DNA of 64,000 nt, taken from Roseomonas sp. (GTDB lineage: Bacteria; Pseudomonadota; Alphaproteobacteria; Acetobacterales; Acetobacteraceae). Within the stretch, counting starts at the first letter, position 1, and each line of letters starts with the position of its first letter. Under the pieces are notes generated by a model. It saw only the letters and a list, made by a program, of their open reading frames with translations, made no database searches and had not been told where the DNA came from. Made by a program: the position numbers and the translations under genes. Of the stretch, positions 15,936 through 23,951 are shown piece by piece. The stretch lies in assembly GCA_020249505.1 (NCBI GenBank), contig JADCFN010000008.1, positions 47,434 to 111,433 on the forward strand. Reading direction: 5' to 3'.

Positions 15936-16933
15936 CGCGTTTCACGAATACGCTTGAGCAGATCCGCCATGCGCGGGGCCGAAGCATATTTGGCATAAAC
16001 GGGTTCCATCAGCGCCTGCCAGGGGCCACGATCCGCAACCTCAATCACGGTAGCACCTCCAGCGACCACGCGATCGCGTGAGGATTTTTCACGCTCCGCC
16101 CAAAGCTGGCGTTGCAGCACCGCGCTTTCACGCGCGGCATCGCGCAGAATGGCGCGCTCAGCGTCATTCAAGCGCTGCCAGCGCTGGCGGCTGACGGCCA
16201 GGATTTCCGGCACATTGGAATGTTCCGTGGTGGTGTAGAATTTCGCCACTTCGAAATGCCGCGTGCTTTCATAGGATGGCCAATTATTCTCCGCGCCATC
16301 AATCACGCCGGATTGCAGGCTGGTAAAGACCTCACCGAAGGGCAGCGGTGTCGGGTTGGCGCCCATGGCGCGCATGATGTCAATCCAAAGATCCGATGTC
16401 TGCACACGGATTTTCATGCCGCGCACATCGGCTGGCGTGCGCACCGGGCGTACCGTATAGATGCTGCGTGCCCCAGCATCATACCAGGCAAGGGTGATGA
16501 TGCCGATCGCTTCCAGATCGCGCGCGATATCCTCCCCAATCGCGCCATCCACCACGCGGTGGCTATGGCCGACATCACGGAACAGGAAGGGCAGAGTCAG
16601 GATCGCTGTCGAAGGTGCGAGGTTGTTCAGCGGCGAAAGATTGAAATTGGCGAAGTCAATCGTGCCAAGGCGCATCTGCTGAATGGCTTCATCCTGCTGG
16701 CCAAGCTGTGCGGAATGGAAGGTGCGCATGCGAATGCGGTTATTGGTGCGCTGGCCGACCAGCTCCGCAAAGCGGTCCATGCCGCGGCCATTCGGGTAAT
16801 CGGCGGCATGGATATTCCAGCCGCGCCATTCCTGCGCCGTTGCCTGGCCAGGCGCGAAGGCCAACAGCGAAAGCGCGGCCGCAGCCACGGCGCCCAGCAA
16901 GCCACGGCGGCGGGGTTTTGAGAGCAAGGACAT
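15932..16933 (-). CDS. TRAP transporter solute receptor (DctP family)
   Basis: 333 residues with a Tat-like/Sec signal (MSLLSKPRRRGLLGAVAAAA...AQA, twin arginine-type RRR then hydrophobic core). Mature protein has the DctP pattern: MRTFHSAQLGQQDEAIQQMR, LPFLFRDVGHSHRVVDG, and the R-based ligand clamp region MKIRVQTSDLWIDIMRAMG followed by PLPFGEVFTSLQSGVIDGAE. The conserved arginine in IRVQ contacts the carboxylate of organic-acid ligands. By context it should bind glucuronate or galacturonate. GGAGG precedes the ATG; first gene of the operon, divergent from the amidase gene. Confidence 0.93.
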   Translation of the reverse strand: MSLLSKPRRRGLLGAVAAAALSLLAFAPGQATAQEWRGWNIHAADYPNGRGMDRFAELVGQRTNNRIRMRTFHSAQLGQQDEAIQQMRLGTIDFANFNLSPLNNLAPSTAILTLPFLFRDVGHSHRVVDGAIGEDIARDLEAIGIITLAWYDAGARSIYTVRPVRTPADVRGMKIRVQTSDLWIDIMRAMGANPTPLPFGEVFTSLQSGVIDGAENNWPSYESTRHFEVAKFYTTTEHSNVPEILAVSRQRWQRLNDAERAILRDAARESAVLQRQLWAEREKSSRDRVVAGGATVIEVADRGPWQALMEPVYAKYASAPRMADLLKRIRETR

Positions 16934-17112
16934 GATGTTTCCTCCAGCCGGGCGGTCCTGGCCGCCCTGTTCTTGGGTTTGAATGGCTGATCCTGGCCGG
17001 ATGGCCGCGCGCCCGTCAATGCAAAAGCCGAGGCGGCCGCTCGCCGCCGGGCGGGGATTGGCCTTGGCGGCGCTTCAGGTCATGATTTCAGGCGCAACCC
17101 CCTCAGCATCGG

Positions 17113-18471
17113 ATGTCGCCCATGCCCAAGACCGTGATTGAAGCCGCTGCCGCGCTCGCCGCCGGGCGTACCAGCGCTGTCGCTTTGGTCGAAGATGCGC
17201 TGGCGCGCATCGCCGACCCTGCCGAAGAAGGCAGCCGCGCCTTCATGATGGTGCATGGGGATGCAGCCCGCGCTACTGCAGCCGCCATGGATTCGCTCCG
17301 CAAGGTGGGCCGCGCACCAAGCCCCTATGCCGGCATCCCGATCAGTGTGAAGGATTTGTATGATGAGGCGGGCGTCACATCGCGCTCGGGCTCGGTCGTG
17401 CTGAACGGCGCAGCGCCGGCGAAGGCGGATGCGCCAACCGTGCGGCGCCTGCGCCGCGCCGGCCTTGTCGTGATTGGGCGTACCAATATGGTCGAATTCG
17501 CCTTTTCCGGACTTGGCGTAAACCCGCATTACGGCACGCCAAAAAGCCCCTGGGATCGCGCAACGGGCCGCTTGCCAGGTGGGTCTTCTTCAGGCGCAGG
17601 TGTGGCGGTGGCGGATGGCATGGGCTTTATCGCGCTTGGCACCGATACGGGCGGTTCCTGCCGCATTCCGGCTGCGCTTTGCGGTGTTGTTGGTTGGAAG
17701 CCCACGGCAAAGCGTGTGCCAATTACGGGCATTTTGCCGTTATCACCTTCACTCGATTCCGCAGGGCCTTTGGCACGCAGCGTTGCGGATTGTGCGCTGA
17801 TTGATGGCTTCATGGCAGGCGAGGAAGCGCCCACGCCCCCTGCCCCGCCTGCGATGCAAAGCCTGACTTTTGCCCTGCCGCGCGGCACCTATTTGACCGA
17901 TGGCATGGATGGCCATGTCGCTGCGGCTTTTGAAAAGGCATTGCGCAAGCTTTCACTTGCGGGTGCGCGCATCATCGAAATTGACCTGCCAGAGCTGGCG
18001 GAAATTCCACAAGTCACCGCCGCTGGTGGCTTCCCAGCAAGCGAGGCCTTGGCCTGGCATCGACGGCTGATTGCGGAAAAGGCGGATGCCTATGATCCGC
18101 GCATCCTGAAGCGCATCCGGCGTGGAGAAGGCATGTCAGCCGCTGATTATGTTGATCTGGTCAATGCGCGTGCGCGCATCATCGCGAGTGTCGCGCCGCG
18201 CACCGCGCCTTTTGATGCGCTGATCTGCCCAACCTGTCCGCTGATCCCGCCCGCCATCGCGGAAGTTGAGGAGGAAAAGGAATACAACCGCATCAATATG
18301 CTGCTGCTGCGCAATACGAGTGTCGGCAATTTCCTCGATCGCTGCTCGATCAGCCTGCCCTGCCATTCGCCGAGTGAAGCGCCGGTTGGACTGATGCTGA
18401 CCGGCGCACATGGCGCAGACCAGCATCTATTCGCGGTATCGGCGGCGGTTGAGGCGGTGCTGGCGGCGTGA
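17113..18471 (+). CDS. Amidase signature family enzyme
   Basis: 452 residues with the complete Ser-cisSer-Lys triad: Lys in GIPISVKDLYDEAG, cis-Ser in LPGGSSSGAGVAVA and nucleophile Ser in ALGTDTGGSCRIPAALCG. The family hydrolyses amides, including GatA-like, indoleacetamide, mandelamide and urethane substrates; no residue here fixes the substrate. gatB or gatC are not adjacent, so it is not the aminoacyl-tRNA enzyme. Coupled to a cupin gene by a GTGA overlap at 18468-18471. Confidence 0.92.
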   Translation: MSPMPKTVIEAAAALAAGRTSAVALVEDALARIADPAEEGSRAFMMVHGDAARATAAAMDSLRKVGRAPSPYAGIPISVKDLYDEAGVTSRSGSVVLNGAAPAKADAPTVRRLRRAGLVVIGRTNMVEFAFSGLGVNPHYGTPKSPWDRATGRLPGGSSSGAGVAVADGMGFIALGTDTGGSCRIPAALCGVVGWKPTAKRVPITGILPLSPSLDSAGPLARSVADCALIDGFMAGEEAPTPPAPPAMQSLTFALPRGTYLTDGMDGHVAAAFEKALRKLSLAGARIIEIDLPELAEIPQVTAAGGFPASEALAWHRRLIAEKADAYDPRILKRIRRGEGMSAADYVDLVNARARIIASVAPRTAPFDALICPTCPLIPPAIAEVEEEKEYNRINMLLLRNTSVGNFLDRCSISLPCHSPSEAPVGLMLTGAHGADQHLFAVSAAVEAVLAA

Positions 18472-18797
18472 GGGCGCCGAGCTTCGGGTCGCTGCATAAC
18501 GGCCCCGCACCGGAACAGGGCGCTGAAAGTTTTGTGGAATTGGTGCGCGCCGGCAGCGCGCGCGTGGAACGCATCGCATCCCGCTCGGTGATCAATGGCG
18601 ATTGGTATGAACAGGCTTGGCCTGAATTCATACTGCTTGTCGCGGGCAGCGCAGCGCTGGAATTCGCTGATGGCGCCACACGCGAACTGAAGCCCGGCGA
18701 TTGGGCATTATTGCCTGCGCAATGCCGCCACCTCGTCGCCTGGACCGATCCCGCAAACGAAACGATTTGGCTTGCAGTACATTTGCCGCGAGGCTGA
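18468..18797 (+). CDS. Cupin domain protein
   Basis: 109 residues, GTG start inside the amidase stop codon. Single cupin barrel: WYEQAWPEFILLVAGSAALE corresponds to motif 1 and KPGDWALLPAQCRHLVAWTD to motif 2 (with PGDW and a metal-ligand histidine in CRHLV). Motif 1 has no HxH pair, so metal binding may be weak or lost. Small cupins of this kind act as sugar/phosphate epimerase-like or sensing proteins; function unknown. Likely cotranscribed with the amidase. Confidence 0.8.
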   Translation: MRAPSFGSLHNGPAPEQGAESFVELVRAGSARVERIASRSVINGDWYEQAWPEFILLVAGSAALEFADGATRELKPGDWALLPAQCRHLVAWTDPANETIWLAVHLPRG

Positions 18798-18817
18798 AGC
18801 GCGCCTCAGCCCTTTTT
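18792..18817 (+). terminator. Intrinsic terminator overlapping the cupin gene end
   Basis: GGCTGA (18792-18797, containing the cupin stop codon) pairs with TCAGCC (18806-18811) across an eight-base loop, followed by C and five T (18813-18817). It also overlaps the 3' end of the convergent LtnD-like gene. Confidence 0.6.
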
Positions 18818-19708
18818 CTTATCCCCCGGCAGATCAATGCCCGTAATCGCCTGCCAGATGCGAATGACAAAGCCATCATCCGCACCGCCCTGGCCCATGG
18901 CGCGTGCGGCGGTGAAAAGCTGCTGCGCTTGCGCGGCCAAGGGCACCGGGAAATTCAGGCCGCGCGCCATGTCATTCACCAGGCCAAGGTCCTTGACGAA
19001 AATCTCCACCGCGCTGCGCGGTGCGTCATCACCGGTCAGCACACGCGCCATGCGGTTTTCAAACATCCAGGAATTGCCCGCAGCACTGGTCACCACATCA
19101 TAAAGCGCCTGCGGATCAGCACCGGCCCGAATGCCAAGCGCCATTGCCTCGGCCGCCGCGGCGATATGCACGCCGGCCAGCAATTGATGCACCACCTTCA
19201 CCGTGGCGCCGATGCCGATCTCGTGACCCAGGCGCCAGACTTTCGTGGCGATGGCATCCAGCACTGGCGCAGCCTTGGCGAAGGCGGCTTCGCTGCCGGC
19301 ACCCATCACCGTCATCTCACCCGCACGCGCCTTGATTGCGCCACCAGACACTGGCGCATCCAGATAAAGCAAGCCTGCGGCTTCCGCCTTGGCCGCCAGC
19401 GCACGCGCTGCATCCGGCGCCATGGTGGCGGAGGAGATAATCACGCCGCCCTTCGCCATGCGCGGGGCCGCACCATCAGCGCCGAAAATAGCCGCTTCGG
19501 TTTGCGCGGCATTGACCACCAGCACCACCAGCGCTTCCATGCCTGCCGGCAATTCGCTTGCCTTCGCGACCGCTGCGCCACCGGCGGCGATGAATTCATC
19601 ATGTGCGGCGGCGCGGGGATCGCACCCCGTCACCTGCAAGCCTGCGCGCAATAGGCTGAGCGCTGCGCCCATGCCCATGCTGCCCAAACCAATTACCCCT
19701 ACACGCAT
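18806..19708 (-). CDS. ltnD: L-threonate dehydrogenase-like beta-hydroxyacid dehydrogenase
   Basis: 300 residues. Rossmann loop GLGSMGMGAALSLLRAGLQV, substrate loop DAPVSGGAIKARAGEM and catalytic lysine in GATVKVVHQLLAGVHIAAAA; the histidine-rich KVVHQLLAG form and the C-terminal KDLGLVNDMARGLNFPVPLA fit LtnD (L-threonate 2-dehydrogenase) better than 3-hydroxyisobutyrate dehydrogenase. Its kinase/aldolase partners (LtnI, DUF1537/DenK, OtnC) are not adjacent, so the substrate call is tentative. Start at 19708 has AAGGAAG upstream. It ends a leftward group with a VOC protein and an NHL protein. Confidence 0.82.
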   Translation of the reverse strand: MRVGVIGLGSMGMGAALSLLRAGLQVTGCDPRAAAHDEFIAAGGAAVAKASELPAGMEALVVLVVNAAQTEAAIFGADGAAPRMAKGGVIISSATMAPDAARALAAKAEAAGLLYLDAPVSGGAIKARAGEMTVMGAGSEAAFAKAAPVLDAIATKVWRLGHEIGIGATVKVVHQLLAGVHIAAAAEAMALGIRAGADPQALYDVVTSAAGNSWMFENRMARVLTGDDAPRSAVEIFVKDLGLVNDMARGLNFPVPLAAQAQQLFTAARAMGQGGADDGFVIRIWQAITGIDLPGDKKKG

Positions 19709-19722
19709 TACCGACTTCCTTT

Positions 19723-19809
19723 TCAAAACAGCGCGCGCAGCACCTGCACCAGCGCCGTGATTACCAGCAGCACCAGGACAATACGCTGCAATGTGTGCAT
19801 AGATGGCAT
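19723..19809 (-). CDS. Candidate 28-residue membrane peptide
   Basis: Short frame MPSMHTLQRIVLVLLVITAL followed by VQVLRALF, one hydrophobic helix with flanking basic residues. It fits exactly between the VOC gene (stop at 19819) and the LtnD-like gene (start at 19708), leaving nine and fourteen bases, as expected for a real operon member. Ribosome site is weak (AGGG six bases upstream). No similarity recognised. Could be a small membrane protein or chance. Confidence 0.35.
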   Translation of the reverse strand: MPSMHTLQRIVLVLLVITALVQVLRALF

Positions 19810-19818
19810 GGCAAAACC

Positions 19819-20673
19819 CTATCCAACGCGGAACGCTAAAGTCACGCCATGTGCGGCCGCCGGCGCCACGGCAATGCCGCCGCCAGGTATGGCGCTGAAG
19901 GGCAGCCCTGCCTTGGTCAAACAGGCTTGCGCCACCGCCAGATCAGCAACCGTGATGCCAAGCGTCACCGGCCCCGCATCGGGCAGCCCGGCCAGATCAA
20001 GCGCGCCATAACGTGCTGCAAGTGCCGTGCGGTTCAATACAATGATCGGCGCGGCACTGGTTGGCACACGCAGCACGCCATCACCAATCATTTCAGCCTT
20101 GCTGTCCAGCAATTTGGCAATGGAAGCGGCGACCGAAGCAGGGTCAGCGGCCAAAACCTCAAGTCCGGTCAGGCCTTTTGCGGTATTCGCATGCGTCATG
20201 CTGCCGGGCACCCAAGTGGCGCCGGGGGTCAAATGCTGGCAGGCGAAAATCCGCAAACCAGGCGCCACTGGATCAACCAAATGGAAGGTATCGAAGCGCG
20301 TTTCGGTGCGCGTACCATCCGGCATATCAACGGGCCTGCCAAAACGCATCACCGGCATGGTTGGAATGCCGCGCGCCGCGACCTCAGCCGCGCCTTTCTC
20401 GGCATCATGCGCGCGCATGGCAATGGCGGTCATGCCTTCGCGTGTTTCCAAAACCACGCGCCATTTGGCGTTCGCTTCCGTGGGTGTCAGCACGCCCAGA
20501 ATTTCGAAGTAATCCTTCTCCAGCATCACGCAATTATTGCCGGTGCCCATATGGGCGGAATGTACGCCACGCGGCGCCACGGTGAAGCCGGCACGCGCAA
20601 AAGTCTCAGCCGCCTTGTCCAAATCCCTGACCAGCACAACGCAATGGTCAATGCCGCCGACATGTTCCAGCAT
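19819..20673 (-). CDS. VOC (glyoxalase-like) family protein
   Basis: 284 residues built from vicinal-oxygen-chelate repeats. The N-terminal half matches the glyoxalase-like domain: GGIDHCVVLVRDLDKAAETF (metal ligand His), GTGNNCVMLEKDYFEILG (metal ligand Glu), and a second module begins TGLEVLAADPASVAA. These are non-heme metal enzymes (lyases, dioxygenases) or binding proteins. Start at 20673 has GGGGGAAA upstream. Lies 10 bases downstream of the NHL gene on the same strand. Substrate unknown. Confidence 0.87.
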   Translation of the reverse strand: MLEHVGGIDHCVVLVRDLDKAAETFARAGFTVAPRGVHSAHMGTGNNCVMLEKDYFEILGVLTPTEANAKWRVVLETREGMTAIAMRAHDAEKGAAEVAARGIPTMPVMRFGRPVDMPDGTRTETRFDTFHLVDPVAPGLRIFACQHLTPGATWVPGSMTHANTAKGLTGLEVLAADPASVAASIAKLLDSKAEMIGDGVLRVPTSAAPIIVLNRTALAARYGALDLAGLPDAGPVTLGITVADLAVAQACLTKAGLPFSAIPGGGIAVAPAAAHGVTLAFRVG

Positions 20674-20683
20674 GGTTTCCCCC

Positions 20684-21538
20684 TCAGCCCGCCACGGGCA
20701 CAAGCCGCGTCAGCCGCGGCGGGTTTTGTTCCGACAAGAATATGCTGCCATCGGGCGACAGCCACATGCCATGCGCACCATTCAACACCGGGCGGCAGCG
20801 CCCAATCAGCGTGCCATCCTGCGCCAACAGCGAAAGCCGCGGCACTTGATCCGTGACATAAAGCGTGCCCCCAGGCCCGCCATGCACCGACATGGGCTTG
20901 TGATGATCTGCCCAATCCGCGAGCCATTCGCCATCACTGGTGAAAACTTGCACGCGATTGTTTTCACGATCCGCGACAGTCACGCGGCCATCAGGCAGCA
21001 CCCAAACGGAATGCGGCGTGGAGAATTCGCCAGGCCCAGACCCAGGCCGTCCCCAATGGCCCATCGGGGTGCCATCCGCGCTGAAGCGATGCACCACCGA
21101 TGCGCCATAGCCATCCGCGACATAAATCGATCCATCTGGCCCGAAGGCGACATCACAAGGCGCGTTGAAGGGCTCACCAGGACAATGCCGCTTGCCGAGC
21201 CCACCGAGCCTTTTGCCGTGACGATCGAAGATGATGATTTCCTGCGCGTCGCGATCCACGACAAAAACGCGCCCATCAGGATGGACAGACAGCATATGGC
21301 CATCTGCCACTTCATCCCCTCCCCAGGCGGCGATGCGCTTGCCATCGGGGGAGAGCACCACAACGGCAGGGCCCGCCGCATCCGCATAGGGGTCTTGCCG
21401 CAGCTGGCAATAGACATTGCCATCCGCATCGCAGGCCACATCGGAAGGCGCACCCACACCCATGGGCACATCGCCCCAAGGGCGTTCGATGCGATACAGC
21501 GTCTTGGCAAGACGCACATGCAATACATGGCGGGTCAT
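20684..21538 (-). CDS. NHL repeat beta-propeller protein
   Basis: 284 residues with about five to six NHL-type blades; typical units include GAPSDVACDADGNVYC, HPDGRVFVVDRDAQEI, FNAPCDVAFGPDGSIYVADG, STPHSVWVLPDGRVTVADR and GAHGMWLSPDGSIFLSE. Resembles the peptidyl-alpha-hydroxyglycine amidating lyase-like (PAL-like) NHL proteins often annotated in proteobacterial catabolic clusters. No signal peptide, so cytoplasmic. May be a lactonase- or lyase-type enzyme (SMP30-like folds share this layout) acting with the VOC and LtnD-like proteins; the reaction is not known. Confidence 0.87.
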   Translation of the reverse strand: MTRHVLHVRLAKTLYRIERPWGDVPMGVGAPSDVACDADGNVYCQLRQDPYADAAGPAVVVLSPDGKRIAAWGGDEVADGHMLSVHPDGRVFVVDRDAQEIIIFDRHGKRLGGLGKRHCPGEPFNAPCDVAFGPDGSIYVADGYGASVVHRFSADGTPMGHWGRPGSGPGEFSTPHSVWVLPDGRVTVADRENNRVQVFTSDGEWLADWADHHKPMSVHGGPGGTLYVTDQVPRLSLLAQDGTLIGRCRPVLNGAHGMWLSPDGSIFLSEQNPPRLTRLVPVAG

Positions 21539-21648
21539 GCGGTATTCCCTGATGCTGCGCCATCATGCCTGAAGTCGCGCATGGCGTCGAATACCGTCAC
21601 GCGTTTTGGGGCTTGGAAGGCCGGGCGTTACGCTTTACCTACAGCGTC

Positions 21649-22041
21649 ATGGCCAAGGACCCGCTGGCGACCCTGCAAAAACTCCGCCGTCTGGAAGCCC
21701 AGGCGGAACGCCGCGCCTTGGCTGAAAGGCTGGCCGCCGAAGCCGCCGCAGAACGAGCCCTGCATGCTGCCAAACAGGCGCTGCGGCAGGAAAGTTCGGA
21801 AGGGCTGAACCCGCAGCTTGGTGCCTTTATCCAGAAGGCGCTGGATGATCGCGCTGCGGCCGAGGCGGAAAAGGAACGCGCGCGGCAGGAAACCGATCGG
21901 CAGCGTCAGATTCTGGCCGATGCGCGCGCCGCCGAACGCGTGGTGGAAAAGCTTCGCGAAAACCGCGCGGCCGAGGCAGCGCGGGATGAAGCGCGCCGCC
22001 AGCAAAACCTGATGGATGAGGCAGCGCGCAAGCCTGGCTGA
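21649..22041 (+). CDS. Coiled-coil protein, possibly FliJ-like
   Basis: 130 residues that are almost entirely alpha-helical and charged, rich in Ala, Glu, Arg and Gln: LATLQKLRRLEAQAERRALA at the start and LREQ-like VEKLRENRAAEAARDEARRQ near the end, closing with a LMDEAAR motif. The length, helical heptads and the C-terminal ...EKLRE...Q..LMDEAA pattern resemble FliJ/YscO stalk proteins of flagellar or type III export, but no flagellar genes are adjacent, so this is only a suggestion. Start at 21649 chosen because the longer frame's first 28 residues lack the coiled-coil character. Confidence 0.6.
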   Translation: MAKDPLATLQKLRRLEAQAERRALAERLAAEAAAERALHAAKQALRQESSEGLNPQLGAFIQKALDDRAAAEAEKERARQETDRQRQILADARAAERVVEKLRENRAAEAARDEARRQQNLMDEAARKPG

Positions 22042-22045
22042 AAGC

Positions 22046-22828
22046 CTACCGCCCCTTGAAGACCGGCTTGCGTTTTTCAGCAAAAGCGCGCTGCGCTTCA
22101 CGCGTATCTTCCGTGCGCGACAGCGCTGCCGTTTGCGTCTGTTCGTAGCGGTACCCCTCTGACAGCGGCAGATATTCCGTCAGCGTAAAGCCACGCTTCG
22201 CCGCTTCCACCGCCAGCGGCACCTTGGAGGCGATCTCCGCCGCCATGCCCTGCGCCGTTGTCAGCAATTGATCCTGCGGCACGCAGGCGGAAGCGACATT
22301 CATGCGATAAAGATCAGGCCCGTAAAAGCGCCGCGCGGTATAGAGCATCAACCGCGCATTGGATTGCCCAAAATGGCGCAGCACATGGCGCACACCGCCG
22401 GCAAGGCCGACCTCAACTTCTGTCATGGACATGAAACTGTCTTCGGCGACCACAATGATATCGCAGACCAAGGCAAGCACGCAGCCCGCACCAATGGCGG
22501 CGCCATTCACTGCCGCAATCACTGGCTTGCCGCATTCCATGACACAATCAAAGCCCGCGCGCACCAGGCGGTTATGGCGCGGGAAGGCTCCTTGCCGCGT
22601 CACATCCGGCCTGTCCTTTAAGTCTGCCCCGGCCGAGAAATTCCGCCCCTCACCGGTCAGCACAATCGCGCGCACTTCCGACATTTCGTGGAAGGTGTCG
22701 AAGATGCGCGTGATTTCATCGCGAAAGGCACTATTCTGCGCATTCACGGGCGGGCGCGCAATCATCACGGTCGCGACGTGATCGGTGATACTGACCTTGA
22801 AGGATTGCAGATCGGGAAAGGGGTTCAT
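22046..22828 (-). CDS. Enoyl-CoA hydratase/isomerase family protein
   Basis: 260 residues of the crotonase fold. CoA-binding and oxyanion elements are visible: RNFSAGADLKDRP (oxyanion-hole Ala-Gly), VNGAAIGAGCVLALVCDIIV (second oxyanion region) and MTEVEVGLAGGVRHVLRH, where the acidic residue lies at the catalytic position. Substrate not predictable. The upstream Bug receptor and the divergent LeuCD-like pair suggest a carboxylate catabolic setting; the FliJ-like gene converges on its 3' end. Confidence 0.9.
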   Translation of the reverse strand: MNPFPDLQSFKVSITDHVATVMIARPPVNAQNSAFRDEITRIFDTFHEMSEVRAIVLTGEGRNFSAGADLKDRPDVTRQGAFPRHNRLVRAGFDCVMECGKPVIAAVNGAAIGAGCVLALVCDIIVVAEDSFMSMTEVEVGLAGGVRHVLRHFGQSNARLMLYTARRFYGPDLYRMNVASACVPQDQLLTTAQGMAAEIASKVPLAVEAAKRGFTLTEYLPLSEGYRYEQTQTAALSRTEDTREAQRAFAEKRKPVFKGR

Positions 22829-22878
22829 TGGCTACTCCAACAACAGGCATTCAAAGTGGTTTCAGGGGTAGCGGCCTC

Positions 22879-23850
22879 TCAGCCGATGGAAAGCCCGGTC
22901 GCGGCGACAATGCGCCCCGCGACTTCCCGGTCCTTCGCAATCACCGCCTGATAGGCGGCGGGAGAGGAGATCACGGGATCCGCCCCGGTCGCTTCCAAGC
23001 GCGCCTGAATGGAAGGGTCCTTCAGCGCGTGATGAATAGCCGAGACAAAGCGATTTTGCGCCACTTCCGGCGTGCCGGCCGGCGCAAAACATCCGGTCCA
23101 GGACACCAGATCATAGCCGGGAAAGGTCTCGGCAATGACAGGGATTTGCCGCAGGCTTGCTTGCCGTTCTGCAGCGGTGCTGGCCAGCAAAGTGGTGCCG
23201 CGTTCCACCGCGGGCCGCAGGCTGGAATAGGAGATGATGCCCGCATCCAACCGCCCACCCGCCAATTCGCGCGCCACATCGGCGCCGCCGCGATAGGGGA
23301 TATGTTCCAGCTTGATGCCGGCCATCAATTGCAGCAATTCGCCCATGAAATGGCCGATATGTGCGACCCCCGGCGTCCCATAGGTGATCTCACCAGGCCG
23401 GCGCTTGGCTTCCGCGACAAACCCCGCCAGATCACGCGCCGGAAAGCCCGCGCGCACGCCAAGCATATAGGGCTGCGTCGTCACCTGCACTACGGGAATG
23501 AAGGCCGTGGTATAGTCAATCGGCAGGCTACGGCTCACCAGCGGCAGGGTCGCGAAAGTCGCGCCTTCGAACAGGAAGGTGTGCCCATCAGCGGGGCTTT
23601 GCGCCACGGCCATGGCGCCGATCGAACCCGATGCGCCGGTGCGGTTTTCGATGATGAAGGATTGGCCGAGATGTTCCGCCACTTTGGGCTGAATGATGCG
23701 CGCAATCGTATCCGCCACACCGCCCGCGCTATAGGGCACAATCATGCGCACGGGCCGATCCGGATAGCTGCCCTGCGCCCAGGCCCGCCGCGCCAGATAA
23801 GGCGCTGCCAATCCCAAGCCTGCCAGCCCGCGCCGTGTGATCCGCGCCAT
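22879..23850 (-). CDS. Tripartite tricarboxylate transporter substrate-binding protein (Bug family)
   Basis: 323 residues: twin-arginine-like signal (MARITRRGLAGLGLAAPYLA...AWA), then SYPDRPVRMIVPYSAGGVAD, FIIENRTGASGSIGA, and ITYGTPGVAHIGHFMGELL, all standard Bug elements. Perfect ribosome site GGAGG before ATG 23850. Orphan receptor: no TctA or TctB genes nearby. It is divergent from the LeuC-like gene with only about 100 bases between, so the two may share regulation, and the ligand could be the acid processed by LeuCD. Confidence 0.92.
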   Translation of the reverse strand: MARITRRGLAGLGLAAPYLARRAWAQGSYPDRPVRMIVPYSAGGVADTIARIIQPKVAEHLGQSFIIENRTGASGSIGAMAVAQSPADGHTFLFEGATFATLPLVSRSLPIDYTTAFIPVVQVTTQPYMLGVRAGFPARDLAGFVAEAKRRPGEITYGTPGVAHIGHFMGELLQLMAGIKLEHIPYRGGADVARELAGGRLDAGIISYSSLRPAVERGTTLLASTAAERQASLRQIPVIAETFPGYDLVSWTGCFAPAGTPEVAQNRFVSAIHHALKDPSIQARLEATGADPVISSPAAYQAVIAKDREVAGRIVAATGLSIG

Positions 23851-23951
23851 CTCATGCCTCCGCCCGCTTGACCGCGCATCTTTGGCGCGGCGTGATAGGG
23901 GCAGACGGTGCGGCGCCAGTGGTGCCGCCGTCAAGCATTAGGGGAATGAAC

